Origin: Colwellia sp. | GTDB taxonomy: Bacteria > Pseudomonadota > Gammaproteobacteria > Enterobacterales > Alteromonadaceae | NCBI GenBank assembly: GCA_002733765.1 | Contig: NVWU01000013.1 | Span: 22,981 to 86,980, forward strand | Reading direction: 5' to 3' | Length of the DNA stretch: 64,000 nucleotides | Part shown: positions 1-7,639 of the stretch, one piece after another | Layout of the letters: the number at the start of each line of letters is the position of its first letter | Numbering within the stretch: position 1 is the first letter of the stretch | Position numbers and translations under genes: made by a program | The notes under the pieces: generated by a model | What the model saw: the letters and a program-made list of their open reading frames with translations, nothing else | Told to the model about the DNA's origin: nothing | Database searches by the model: none

Positions 1-1477
1 TTTTTTCTATTATGGCAACTGAGCGAGGGTCATATTGTTTGCTTAATGAAACAGTTCCGTAAAAAGTTCGGTACCTTGGGTTTTGACATACATAGGCGCC
101 GATACCCTTCCAAAGTAATAATAGGCTGTGATAACTTTTTTGTTCACGGGTAATAATAAACGAGCGTCCCATTTCTAAACAAGGCTCTTGCTGACTGATA
201 AAGTCCTTATTGAAGTTAAACATTTGTGATAGGTACAATTGCGCTAAACCATTTTGCTTTTGTAGTCTATCGGTTTGACCAATACGGTAAGCCCCTGTGA
301 TTTGTTTGTTATTATTATCATAAATAAATAGATGCATATAAGTGGCATCAAACGTATCGGTGTCGTATGGTTCTCCGCTACCTTCATCTAAATCACGGAA
401 AGTTAACTCACGTAAACGGGCTATTTCTTTTACACAGTTTGGTATTTGAGTTTGATAACCGTAGTAAACAACATAATATTTAAAAGTTAATAAATGTTGT
501 TTTTTGGGCAGTTTATCTAGCTCAGCCTCTATCAAATTATACTCTGTTTTTTCAGCTACAGGGCTGAACGATGTTTTAATTTCGTCTTGAGGCCAAGGTT
601 GAAAATACTGCTGATCATTTAAGTAACACTGTAGCCGTAATAAGTTATTTTTCATTTCACTGTTGTTAAATACTCTTAATTGCTTTGGTGTAATCAAGTT
701 GTTGGCACTAAGCGTTATTTTATGATTTTGTAATTTAAACATTTCTCGCGCTAGCATCAATAAGCGAAAACGATAATAAATTCGTCCTAAACGATGAAAG
801 AGTGTTGAATTTGTCCCAGAAATAAAAATGGGTAAAATAGGAGCTTGAGTTTTCTCTGCTATATTTACGGCTAAACGATTCCAATTTCCATCGGTAATTA
901 TTTTGTGTTCACTTTGATAAAATGATACTCGTCCGGCTGGAAATATCACCAACAAACCATCATTTTCTACATGCCGATAACATTGCTTTATGGCAGTACT
1001 ATTAATTGCTGCTTGAGGTTTTAGTGGATTGGCAAAGATAAAATAATTGTTTATTTCTGTAAATACTTGCAAAGCAATGTTTGCCATCACTTTGGTGTCA
1101 TTTCGGTAATCGGTTAAAATCTTAGCAATAATCACTCCTTCGACCATGCCATAAGGGTGATTACAAATGACAATACACTTACCCGTTTTAGGGATTTTTG
1201 TAAGTACTTTATCGGTAGATAAAATACTTACTCCTAGCGCAGCTAATAACTTTTCTGAAAAGTCTTGTTTGTCTAAGCCTGAAAATTTTTGTTCTAAATA
1301 AAGGCGGTTAAGCTTTTTTATGCCGAGTAAACTATCTAATACTGGCGCGAAAAAATTTAATACTTTACCTAGGGTAGTGTTAGGTGAAAAAGCAGCAAGG
1401 CTGATGTGTGATAAAGGTTTATTTTCGGTGCTAGATGCTATTGAACGTGATGTATTTTCAATTTGGCTATTACTCAT
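1..1477 (-). CDS. Bifunctional ornithine-lipid-type acyltransferase (OlsF-like), 3' end outside window
   Basis: The reading frame opens at ATG 1477 behind an AGGGA ribosome site and stays open to the window edge (492 codons seen). The N-terminal half is a lysophospholipid-acyltransferase domain with CNHPYGMVEG near residue 107 (the HX4-5D/E block) and FPAGRVSF further on. The C-terminal half carries the GNAT-like hemolysin/OlsB signature LEMGRSF followed by LLLLWKGIGAY. Fusion of an OlsA-type O-acyltransferase with an OlsB-type N-acyltransferase is the arrangement known for OlsF, which makes ornithine lipids in some proteobacteria; a related aminolipid product is possible. The acidic residue of the acyltransferase motif is Glu rather than the more usual Asp. 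Function is inferred from domain order; membrane association is expected. Confidence 0.75.
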   Translation of the reverse strand, partial: MSNSQIENTSRSIASSTENKPLSHISLAAFSPNTTLGKVLNFFAPVLDSLLGIKKLNRLYLEQKFSGLDKQDFSEKLLAALGVSILSTDKVLTKIPKTGKCIVICNHPYGMVEGVIIAKILTDYRNDTKVMANIALQVFTEINNYFIFANPLKPQAAINSTAIKQCYRHVENDGLLVIFPAGRVSFYQSEHKIITDGNWNRLAVNIAEKTQAPILPIFISGTNSTLFHRLGRIYYRFRLLMLAREMFKLQNHKITLSANNLITPKQLRVFNNSEMKNNLLRLQCYLNDQQYFQPWPQDEIKTSFSPVAEKTEYNLIEAELDKLPKKQHLLTFKYYVVYYGYQTQIPNCVKEIARLRELTFRDLDEGSGEPYDTDTFDATYMHLFIYDNNNKQITGAYRIGQTDRLQKQNGLAQLYLSQMFNFNKDFISQQEPCLEMGRSFIITREQKSYHSLLLLWKGIGAYVCQNPRYRTFYGTVSLSKQYDPRSVAIIEK

Positions 1478-1971
1478 ATTATTTTCCCTATTACATTAAG
1501 TTAGCATTGAGGTTTAATACAATCTATAACACTTGGATGATATTAAGTAAGTAAAGGTTACATTTTTTCTTTTTGTTGAGAGGTAGCTCATTATTGATTG
1601 TTACCGTAGTGGGCTGTTAATCAAGGGGATAGTGTTTAATCAGTAAGATTATGTAGTAATTGAAGTGATTAAATCATATTATTTACTGACTAAAAGCGGT
1701 TCAATAGCTATCAACATGTTACTTTTTATTTGGTTATTTTTTCGTCAGTATATAATTTTTATTGTTACTCGCAACACCTTTATTTTTATGATTAGTGAGT
1801 TTACGAACACTCGCATGAACTAGGTTGTGACCAGCCACATAACAATTAAGGCCAATGGTACAAAAAACGCAGGGGAGTATTTTGTATTCGAGTTTTTTCA
1901 TAGAGTCATCTTTTTTATTAACTTATATATTAATAATAAGACCGTTATTAAGTTTTTATATTTCATCCATT
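1478..1971. other. Intergenic region upstream of the acyltransferase
   Basis: This gap of about 490 bases is strongly AT-rich. It contains one possible small minus-strand ORF (1734-1901, listed separately) and no clear terminator hairpin for the upstream minus-strand mnmC-like gene. I recognise nothing else in it. Confidence 0.5.
1734..1901 (-). CDS. Possible small protein (55 aa), unknown
   Basis: ATG 1901 opens a 55-codon frame that starts MKKLEYKILPCVFC, continues through a moderately hydrophobic stretch (residues 8-24) and ends in a basic Lys/Asn-rich tail closed by TAA at 1734. The start is preceded only by a weak purine run. The lysine-rich start followed by hydrophobic residues could be a signal or membrane segment. 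Nothing in it is recognisable, and chance cannot be excluded in DNA this AT-rich. It lies on the same strand as both neighbours. Confidence 0.28.
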   Translation of the reverse strand: MKKLEYKILPCVFCTIGLNCYVAGHNLVHASVRKLTNHKNKGVASNNKNYILTKK

Positions 1972-3375
1972 TTATTTGTTATATTTTCGTCTAATGATAT
2001 CGCGAATAACAAAACGATTAGGACTTAAGTTAAATAACATTTCTTTATTTACGGGGTAGGGTGTGCCACATAAATCAGCCGTTAAAATATCTGCTGCTAG
2101 TGGTGCAGAACATAAACCACGCGCACCAAACCCCATCATGACATAAAGGTTATTGATCACAGGCGCCGCTTGATTGTATTTCCAGTTTTTATCTTTTGCT
2201 AAATGAGGGTATGTCTTTATATGTTTTTGGATATCAGGCATTGCGCCTACCATCGGTATATGATCAGGCGTCATGCAACGTAGCCTTGCTTTACTGGCTG
2301 ATATATCTTGCTCTGTCCAATTTATTTTCTTAGCTAGCTCAGGTAAGCAGCTAGATAGCATGTTTAAATTGAACTCATCATCTGCTTTTGTCGCGATAGT
2401 GCTAGTGTTATTTTTTTTAAACGTTGCGCCTATACAATGAATACCTTGGTGTTGAGAAGTGCTACTACTAGGGGTTAAATAACCTTTATGACAAATAACC
2501 GTAGATAATGCGTTAATTTTACTGTTAGTTTTCATTGAGGTTATTTGCCCTTGTACTGAGGTAAAGGGTAGCTGCTTAATAAAGTCGATATTAATCACTT
2601 CTGCACCACCACACACCACTAAAACACGGGCATAAAAATCACCTTTGTTAGTGAGTAATCGCCAGTGATTTTTTTCTTTTTTAGTTATATCGTTTGAAGT
2701 TTGCTCTTTAATGGCTTGTACCTGTTCTATTTTATTCACCAAAACATTCGTCTTAACGGTTAACTTACCCGTAGCTTTAGCAGCATTAATCATTTGCTTT
2801 ACAAGTAAAGGAGGGGATATCCAACCCGCATTTGGCATAAAAAGGCCGCCATTATTTAATGTGATATTGGCAATTTTACTGGCCTGTTTTGCATTGATTT
2901 TATGAATAAGTGTAGCTGGCCAAGTGGCAAGTTTTGCAAACTTTTCTTGGCGTTTTTCTAATGATTCTTTATAGGCTATTTCTAGTAAACCACACCAACT
3001 ATGGGGGAAATCGAATCCTTGCTGAGACACTTCAGTATAAAGCGCTTTAGCTCGCCAAAAAGCTTGTTGATAAAATAAACTAATGTCATCCTCTTGCTGG
3101 TGTAATAAAGGATATAAAGCACCGATAGCATTGCTTGATGCACCTTGGGCTAACGAGCTATCTTTACAGTATAAAGTGACTTTTATGCCTTGTTTAGTTA
3201 ATGCATAAGCAGCACAAGCAGAAGCAATGCCACCACCAATAATACTGACGTGCTGCGGTTTTACTATTTTTGGCCTTAATTTATAGCCTGATTCACTACC
3301 TAAATTAATATCATTAAATTGTTCTGAATAGGTTGTGTCATCAGGTTTGAAACTTGATTTTCGTTTGTTATTCAT
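1972..3375 (-). CDS. mnmC: MnmC-type FAD-dependent tRNA cmnm5(s2)U34 oxidoreductase, oxidase domain only
   Basis: The protein (467 aa) has an FAD-binding dinucleotide fold with [17 protein letters not shown] at about residues 43-59, the MnmC-type block [14 protein letters not shown] near 77-90, and a DAO-type C-terminus containing the conserved [15 protein letters not shown]. It should convert cmnm5(s2)U34 to nm5(s2)U34 in tRNA wobble positions. In E. coli MnmC the oxidase is fused behind a roughly 240-residue SAM-dependent methyltransferase that completes mnm5(s2)U. Here about 40 unrelated hydrophilic residues precede the FAD fold, and an in-frame TAA lies 21 bases upstream of ATG 3375. The divergent arrangement with fabB is the same as in E. 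coli, supporting orthology. The methyltransferase must be encoded elsewhere or be missing. Confidence 0.85.
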   Translation of the reverse strand: MNNKRKSSFKPDDTTYSEQFNDINLGSESGYKLRPKIVKPQHVSIIGGGIASACAAYALTKQGIKVTLYCKDSSLAQGASSNAIGALYPLLHQQEDDISLFYQQAFWRAKALYTEVSQQGFDFPHSWCGLLEIAYKESLEKRQEKFAKLATWPATLIHKINAKQASKIANITLNNGGLFMPNAGWISPPLLVKQMINAAKATGKLTVKTNVLVNKIEQVQAIKEQTSNDITKKEKNHWRLLTNKGDFYARVLVVCGGAEVINIDFIKQLPFTSVQGQITSMKTNSKINALSTVICHKGYLTPSSSTSQHQGIHCIGATFKKNNTSTIATKADDEFNLNMLSSCLPELAKKINWTEQDISASKARLRCMTPDHIPMVGAMPDIQKHIKTYPHLAKDKNWKYNQAAPVINNLYVMMGFGARGLCSAPLAADILTADLCGTPYPVNKEMLFNLSPNRFVIRDIIRRKYNK

Positions 3376-3499
3376 GTGTTTAGTTCGTTCTTTTTAGCTT
3401 TTATCAAGATATTTTACGATAATTGTTGACTGAGGTCAGTGATATTCACTTCTTTTTTAGTTAAAGTGCGTAGATATTTTTTTATTAAAAATATAGTAT

Positions 3500-3517
3500 A
3501 GCGTACATGTGTACGCT
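3500..3517. promoter_or_regulatory. FabR-like operator upstream of fabB
   Basis: AGCGTACATGTGTACGCT is a perfect 8-base inverted repeat (AGCGTACA / TGTACGCT) with a 2-base spacer. This matches, from memory, the palindrome bound by FabR in front of fabA and fabB in enterics and vibrios. It sits about 100 bases before the fabB ATG and just after a TATAGT that could be a -10 box. FabR would repress fabB according to unsaturated acyl chain supply. The regulator itself is not in this window. Confidence 0.75.
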
Positions 3518-3620
3518 GATTCATTAGGTTAGCTAACTAGTAAATCAGTTTGGGGGCTAAGTTAAGTCTAATAATATGCCCGATTTTTGAAATTTTCTTA
3601 TTATAATAATGGTTATTTAA

Positions 3621-4835
3621 ATGAAACGTGTAGTGATCACCGGTATCGGTATAGTCTCAAGTATTGGTAATAATGCAGAAGAAGTTTTAGCTTCATTAAA
3701 ATCAGGTAAATCAGGTATAACTTATTCGGAAAACTTTGCTGAGCAAGGTTTGAAAAGTAATGTATGGGGCAAGCCTGATATTAATATTAAAGATCACATT
3801 GACCGTAAAGCATTACGTTTTATGGGTGATGCAGCCGGTTATGCTTATATCTCTATGGCACAAGCTATCAGTGATGCAAAGTTAACCGATGAACAAGTAT
3901 CTGATTTTCGTACAGGTATTGTTGCTGGCTCTGGTGGCGCCTCTTCAGCGAATATTGTTGCATCAACTGATACTCTTCGTAGCCGTGGTATTCGTCGTGT
4001 AGGCCCTTATGCTGTTCCTAAAACCATGAGTAGTACAGTGTCGGCATGTCTAGCAACACCGTTTAAAATTAAAGGTGTTAATTACTCTATCAGTTCAGCG
4101 TGTGCCACTAGTGCTCATTGTATTGGTAATGCCATGGAGCTTATTCAACTAGGTAAACAAGATATTGTTTTTGCTGGTGGTGGTGAAGAAGTTGATTGGT
4201 CATTAGCGATGATGTTTGATGGTATGGGTGCATTATCTGCGGGTCGTAATGATACCCCAGAACTAGCTTCACGTACTTATGATGCTGACAGAGACGGTTT
4301 TGTTATTTCTGGCGGCGGCGGTATGGTTGTTGTTGAAGAGCTAGAACACGCACTTGCTCGTGGTGCACACATTTATGCCGAAATTGTTGGTTATGGCGCA
4401 ACCTCTGATGGTTACGACATGGTAGCACCAAGTGGTGAAGGCGCAGTACGTTGTATGCAACAAGCGATGCAAGGTGTCACGGGCGAAATCGATTATCTAA
4501 ATACTCATGGTACTTCTACTCCGGTAGGTGATGTTAAAGAACTTGGCGCTATTCAAGAACTGTTTGGTGAAAAATCACCTGCTATTAGTGCAACGAAGGC
4601 TATGACTGGTCATGCATTAGGTGCTGCGGGTGTTCATGAAGCTATTTATTCAATTTTAATGATGGAAAACAATTTTGTTGCCCCGTCAATTAATATTGAA
4701 AACTTAGATGAGCAAGCCAAAGGTTTAGATATTGTGACTGAAAAACGTGATGTTGAACTTAATTTAGTTATGTCTAATAGTTTTGGTTTTGGTGGCACTA
4801 ACGCGACGTTAGTAATGCAGAAGTATAAAGCTTAG
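3621..4835 (+). CDS. fabB: 3-oxoacyl-ACP synthase I (beta-ketoacyl-ACP synthase FabB)
   Basis: This condensing enzyme elongates acyl-ACP with malonyl-ACP in type II fatty acid synthesis and is needed for unsaturated fatty acids. The full-length 404-residue protein has the thiolase fold. The nucleophile is Cys161 in SSACATSAH, and the catalytic histidines are His296 ([11 protein letters not shown]) and His331 ([12 protein letters not shown]), with Lys326. The C-terminal SFGFGGTNA is the typical glycine-rich end. The start ATG 3621 gives the canonical [10 protein letters not shown] beginning, although its ribosome site is weak. It is divergent from the MnmC-like gene and followed by its own terminator, so it is probably monocistronic and controlled at the FabR-like palindrome. 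Confidence 0.97.
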   Translation: MKRVVITGIGIVSSIGNNAEEVLASLKSGKSGITYSENFAEQGLKSNVWGKPDINIKDHIDRKALRFMGDAAGYAYISMAQAISDAKLTDEQVSDFRTGIVAGSGGASSANIVASTDTLRSRGIRRVGPYAVPKTMSSTVSACLATPFKIKGVNYSISSACATSAHCIGNAMELIQLGKQDIVFAGGGEEVDWSLAMMFDGMGALSAGRNDTPELASRTYDADRDGFVISGGGGMVVVEELEHALARGAHIYAEIVGYGATSDGYDMVAPSGEGAVRCMQQAMQGVTGEIDYLNTHGTSTPVGDVKELGAIQELFGEKSPAISATKAMTGHALGAAGVHEAIYSILMMENNFVAPSINIENLDEQAKGLDIVTEKRDVELNLVMSNSFGFGGTNATLVMQKYKA

Positions 4836-4906
4836 TAATATTTTGTTAGCGTTGAATTTTGAACGTTAATTTAAGTACACTAAATTTCAAGTTAAGGTTT
4901 CAAATT

Positions 4907-4943
4907 AAGCCATGTGAGATAAATTGATCCACATGGCTTTTTT
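4907..4943 (+). terminator. Intrinsic terminator of fabB
   Basis: The arms AAGCCATGTG and CACATGGCTT form a 10-base-pair stem around a 13-base loop and run directly into a T tract. The hairpin lies about 70 bases after the fabB stop codon. Confidence 0.9.
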
Positions 4944-5005
4944 ATAATAAGTAAACTGAGTATAATACGTGAAATTTTTCAATCATCTAATATATTCAAG
5001 TATCA

Positions 5006-6139
5006 ATGAAAATACTTTTCGATGAAAATATGCCTTACGCTAAAGAATTCTTTAGTGGACTTGTCGGCAGAGATACCGAGTTAATATCTTTTGCGGGTCG
5101 AGATTTATCTCCTGAGCAAGCCTTAGATGCTGATGTGTTATTGGTACGCTCAATTACTCAGGTTGATGAAACACTATTAAGTCAAAACCAAAAACTTAGT
5201 TTTGTTGGTACTGCTACGATAGGCACAGATCACATAGATCAGGAGTATCTTGCCAAACGTGATATTACTTTTCATTCAGCTCCAGGTTGTAATGCAGTTT
5301 CAGTTGCTGAATATGTTCTTAGTGCTTTAGTTATTTTAGCCGAGCGGTATTTATTTGATTTAACTAAACTTAGTGTTGGTATTGTTGGTGGCGGTAATAC
5401 CGGTACTCGTTTAAGTGAAAAATTATCGGCATTAGGTATTCAATACAAAATCTGTGATCCATTGCTGGCAGATGATACAAGTGACAACAGGGAGTTTTTC
5501 TCATTAGAAGAAGTACTTCAATGTGATGTTATTTCATTACATGTTCCTAAAATTATTGATGGTGAATACCCTACTTATCATTTGCTTGATAAGGCTCGAT
5601 TAAATAACTTAAAAGAAAGCCAAATATTGATCAGTGCTTGTCGTGGTGAAGTCATAGACAATCAAGCTTTACTTGAACTAAAAAAATCAGGCCATGGACT
5701 GAAGTTAGTATTAGATGTTTGGGAAGGTGAGCCTGAGGTTTTAACATCGTTAATAAACTATACTGAAATAGCGACAGCTCATATAGCAGGTTATAGCTTA
5801 GAAGGAAAAGCTCGTGGTACAGAAATGTTATATCAGGCATTATGCCAACATATTAATATTGAGCCTACATGTCAGTTAAAAACACTTTTACCTGCAGCTA
5901 GCATTTCATCTGTAGAATTAAATCAAGAATTTAATGAAATAGTGCTAAACCAGTTAGTAAAAATGGTTTACGATGTCAGGCGTGATGATGCAATTTTTCG
6001 TCAACAATTATCAAGTCAAGGTTTCGATGCTCTGAGAAAAAGCTACCCAATTCGCAGGGAATTTTCAGCAGTACAAGTTACTTTGTCATTTAACGCCTGT
6101 AGCGATGTGCCACACCGCTTAGGCTTCAGTAAGGCTTAG
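5006..6139 (+). CDS. pdxB: 4-phosphoerythronate dehydrogenase (pyridoxal phosphate synthesis)
   Basis: PdxB oxidises 4-phospho-D-erythronate in the DXP-dependent route to pyridoxal 5'-phosphate. The 377-residue protein belongs to the D-isomer 2-hydroxyacid dehydrogenases. It shows the N-terminal MKILFDENMPYAKEFF, the NAD-binding GGGNTG at residues 128-133, and the catalytic triad Arg213 (ACRGEVID), Glu242 (WEGEP) and His259 (AHIAGYS). The roughly 90-residue C-terminal extension is typical of PdxB as opposed to generic dehydrogenases. The following gene is 50 bases away on the same strand, and pdxB next to an asd/usg gene is conserved in gammaproteobacteria, so co-transcription is likely. The ribosome site is weak. 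Confidence 0.95.
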   Translation: MKILFDENMPYAKEFFSGLVGRDTELISFAGRDLSPEQALDADVLLVRSITQVDETLLSQNQKLSFVGTATIGTDHIDQEYLAKRDITFHSAPGCNAVSVAEYVLSALVILAERYLFDLTKLSVGIVGGGNTGTRLSEKLSALGIQYKICDPLLADDTSDNREFFSLEEVLQCDVISLHVPKIIDGEYPTYHLLDKARLNNLKESQILISACRGEVIDNQALLELKKSGHGLKLVLDVWEGEPEVLTSLINYTEIATAHIAGYSLEGKARGTEMLYQALCQHINIEPTCQLKTLLPAASISSVELNQEFNEIVLNQLVKMVYDVRRDDAIFRQQLSSQGFDALRKSYPIRREFSAVQVTLSFNACSDVPHRLGFSKA

Positions 6140-6188
6140 ATTTTAATGAAAAGCCATTTAATTTAAACAAGAATAAAGAGAGAGGATC

Positions 6189-7208
6189 ATGGCACAAAAA
6201 TTTGATGTATGCATACTTGGCGCAACAGGGCTAGTTGGCAAAACCATTATGGAAATCTTAGCAGAAAGAGATTTTCCAATTAATAAACTATACCCATTAG
6301 CAAGTGCTCGCTCTGCTGGTGAATTTATTGAATTTAATGGCGAAAGCATTGAAGTACTGGATGCAGATCATTTTGATTGGAGCCAAGCACAAATTGGTTT
6401 CTTCTCTGCTGGTGGCGCTACCTCCGCAAAATATGCTCCTATTGCTGGTGAAGCTGGTTGTATTGTTATTGATAATACCTCAGAGTTTCGTTATGACGAC
6501 GATATTCCATTAGTGGTACCGGAAGTAAATCCACAAGCATTAGGTGAATACCGTAATCGCAATATTATTGCTAACCCTAATTGTTCTACCATTCAAATGA
6601 TGGTGGCATTAAAGCCTATTTATGATGCGGTAGGTATTAACCGTGTAAATGTGTGTACTTATCAGTCAGTTTCTGGTGGTGGTAAAGCCGCAATGGATGA
6701 GTTAGCCAAGCAAACTGCTGATTTGTTAAGTGGCAAGCCAGTTGAAGCAAAAAACTTTTCACGTCAAATAGCTTTTAACGTTATCCCACAAATTGATGTA
6801 TTTCTTGATAATGGTTACACCAAAGAAGAAATGAAAATGGTATGGGAAACGAAGAAAATATTATGCGATGATAATGTTTTGGTAAACCCTACAGCGGTTC
6901 GTGTGCCAGTGTTTTTTGGTCATGGTGAAGCGCTACATATTGAAACTAATTCACCTATTTCTGCTGAAGAAGTTAAAGAGTTATTAGCACAGGCCCCGGG
7001 TTTAGTTGTTTGTCATAAAGACGAAGACTTCCCGACACAAATTAGTGACGCCAGTGGTAAAGATGAAACTTTTGTTGGCCGTATACGTGAAGATATTAGT
7101 CATAATTGTGGCATAAATATGTGGATAGTGGCCGATAACGTGCGTAAAGGTGCGGCAACAAATAGTGTTCAAATTGCTGAGTTATTAATTAAAGATCACT
7201 TAAGCTAA
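6189..7208 (+). CDS. asd: Aspartate-semialdehyde dehydrogenase (asd/usg family)
   Basis: The enzyme reduces aspartyl phosphate to aspartate semialdehyde for lysine, threonine, methionine and diaminopimelate synthesis. The 339-residue protein shows the NADP-binding GATGLVG (residues 11-17), the nucleophile Cys132 in NPNCSTIQM, Arg238 and the general base His245 in FFGHGEALH. Because all catalytic residues are present it is more likely a working Asd than the inactive Usg paralogue that holds this place in E. coli. A purine-rich AGAGAGGATC site precedes the ATG. It follows pdxB and precedes fimV, an order shared with pseudomonads and relatives. Whether a second asd exists elsewhere cannot be seen. 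Confidence 0.92.
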   Translation: MAQKFDVCILGATGLVGKTIMEILAERDFPINKLYPLASARSAGEFIEFNGESIEVLDADHFDWSQAQIGFFSAGGATSAKYAPIAGEAGCIVIDNTSEFRYDDDIPLVVPEVNPQALGEYRNRNIIANPNCSTIQMMVALKPIYDAVGINRVNVCTYQSVSGGGKAAMDELAKQTADLLSGKPVEAKNFSRQIAFNVIPQIDVFLDNGYTKEEMKMVWETKKILCDDNVLVNPTAVRVPVFFGHGEALHIETNSPISAEEVKELLAQAPGLVVCHKDEDFPTQISDASGKDETFVGRIREDISHNCGINMWIVADNVRKGAATNSVQIAELLIKDHLS

Positions 7209-7248
7209 CTAGCTAAATCAATTAATTAATAAAGTTTAATCAGTTTTA

Positions 7249-7294
7249 AAACTCGCCGTTAGCATAAGTAAACATGTTAATGGCGAGTTTTTTT
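7249..7294 (+). terminator. Intrinsic terminator of the pdxB-asd unit
   Basis: AAACTCGCC at 7249-7257 pairs with GGCGAGTTT at 7282-7290, followed by four more T. The loop is 24 bases. It closes transcription about 40 bases after the asd stop. Confidence 0.85.
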
Positions 7295-7639
7295 GTTTTA
7301 TTTCTCAAAAAAATGAGTAATCTCTTTTGAATTTGGTATTATTATTTATTCGCTAATTTTAGAAGTCCCACTTTCATTAAGTTTGTGCTCTTGTTGTGTA
7401 TAGAGAACGTAAATTAGGGCAAGGCACTCAATTGAACAATAAACTGGCCATTGAAATTAAGGGTAATGCTGCTTTGGCGTCTTTAATCAGTATAAATGGG
7501 TCATAATTTAATGAAATTGGTATTATCTAAGATGGAATGAATTTTGCTTAAATTTGTAAAGTTATCTATCGCCTTAATATTGTCAAATAACTGACAAATA
7601 GCTAATTTTGTGAAAAATATAATAACTGGGAAAACGTCA
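7295..7639. other. Intergenic region upstream of fimV
   Basis: About 345 bases without a convincing gene. A short inverted repeat TTGTCA-N6-TGACAA lies around 7580-7597, roughly 45 bases before the chosen fimV start, and could be an operator or part of the promoter. No clear consensus promoter was identified. Confidence 0.35.

Noticed and set aside
3421..3440. FadR-type site near TGAC-TGAG-GTCA at 3427-3438
   Set aside because: It is only a four-base inverted repeat and does not fit the FadR consensus well enough.
7610..7639. Longer fimV start at GTG 7610
   Set aside because: No ribosome site precedes it, while ATG 7640 has GGGA at good spacing and starts a proper signal-anchor.
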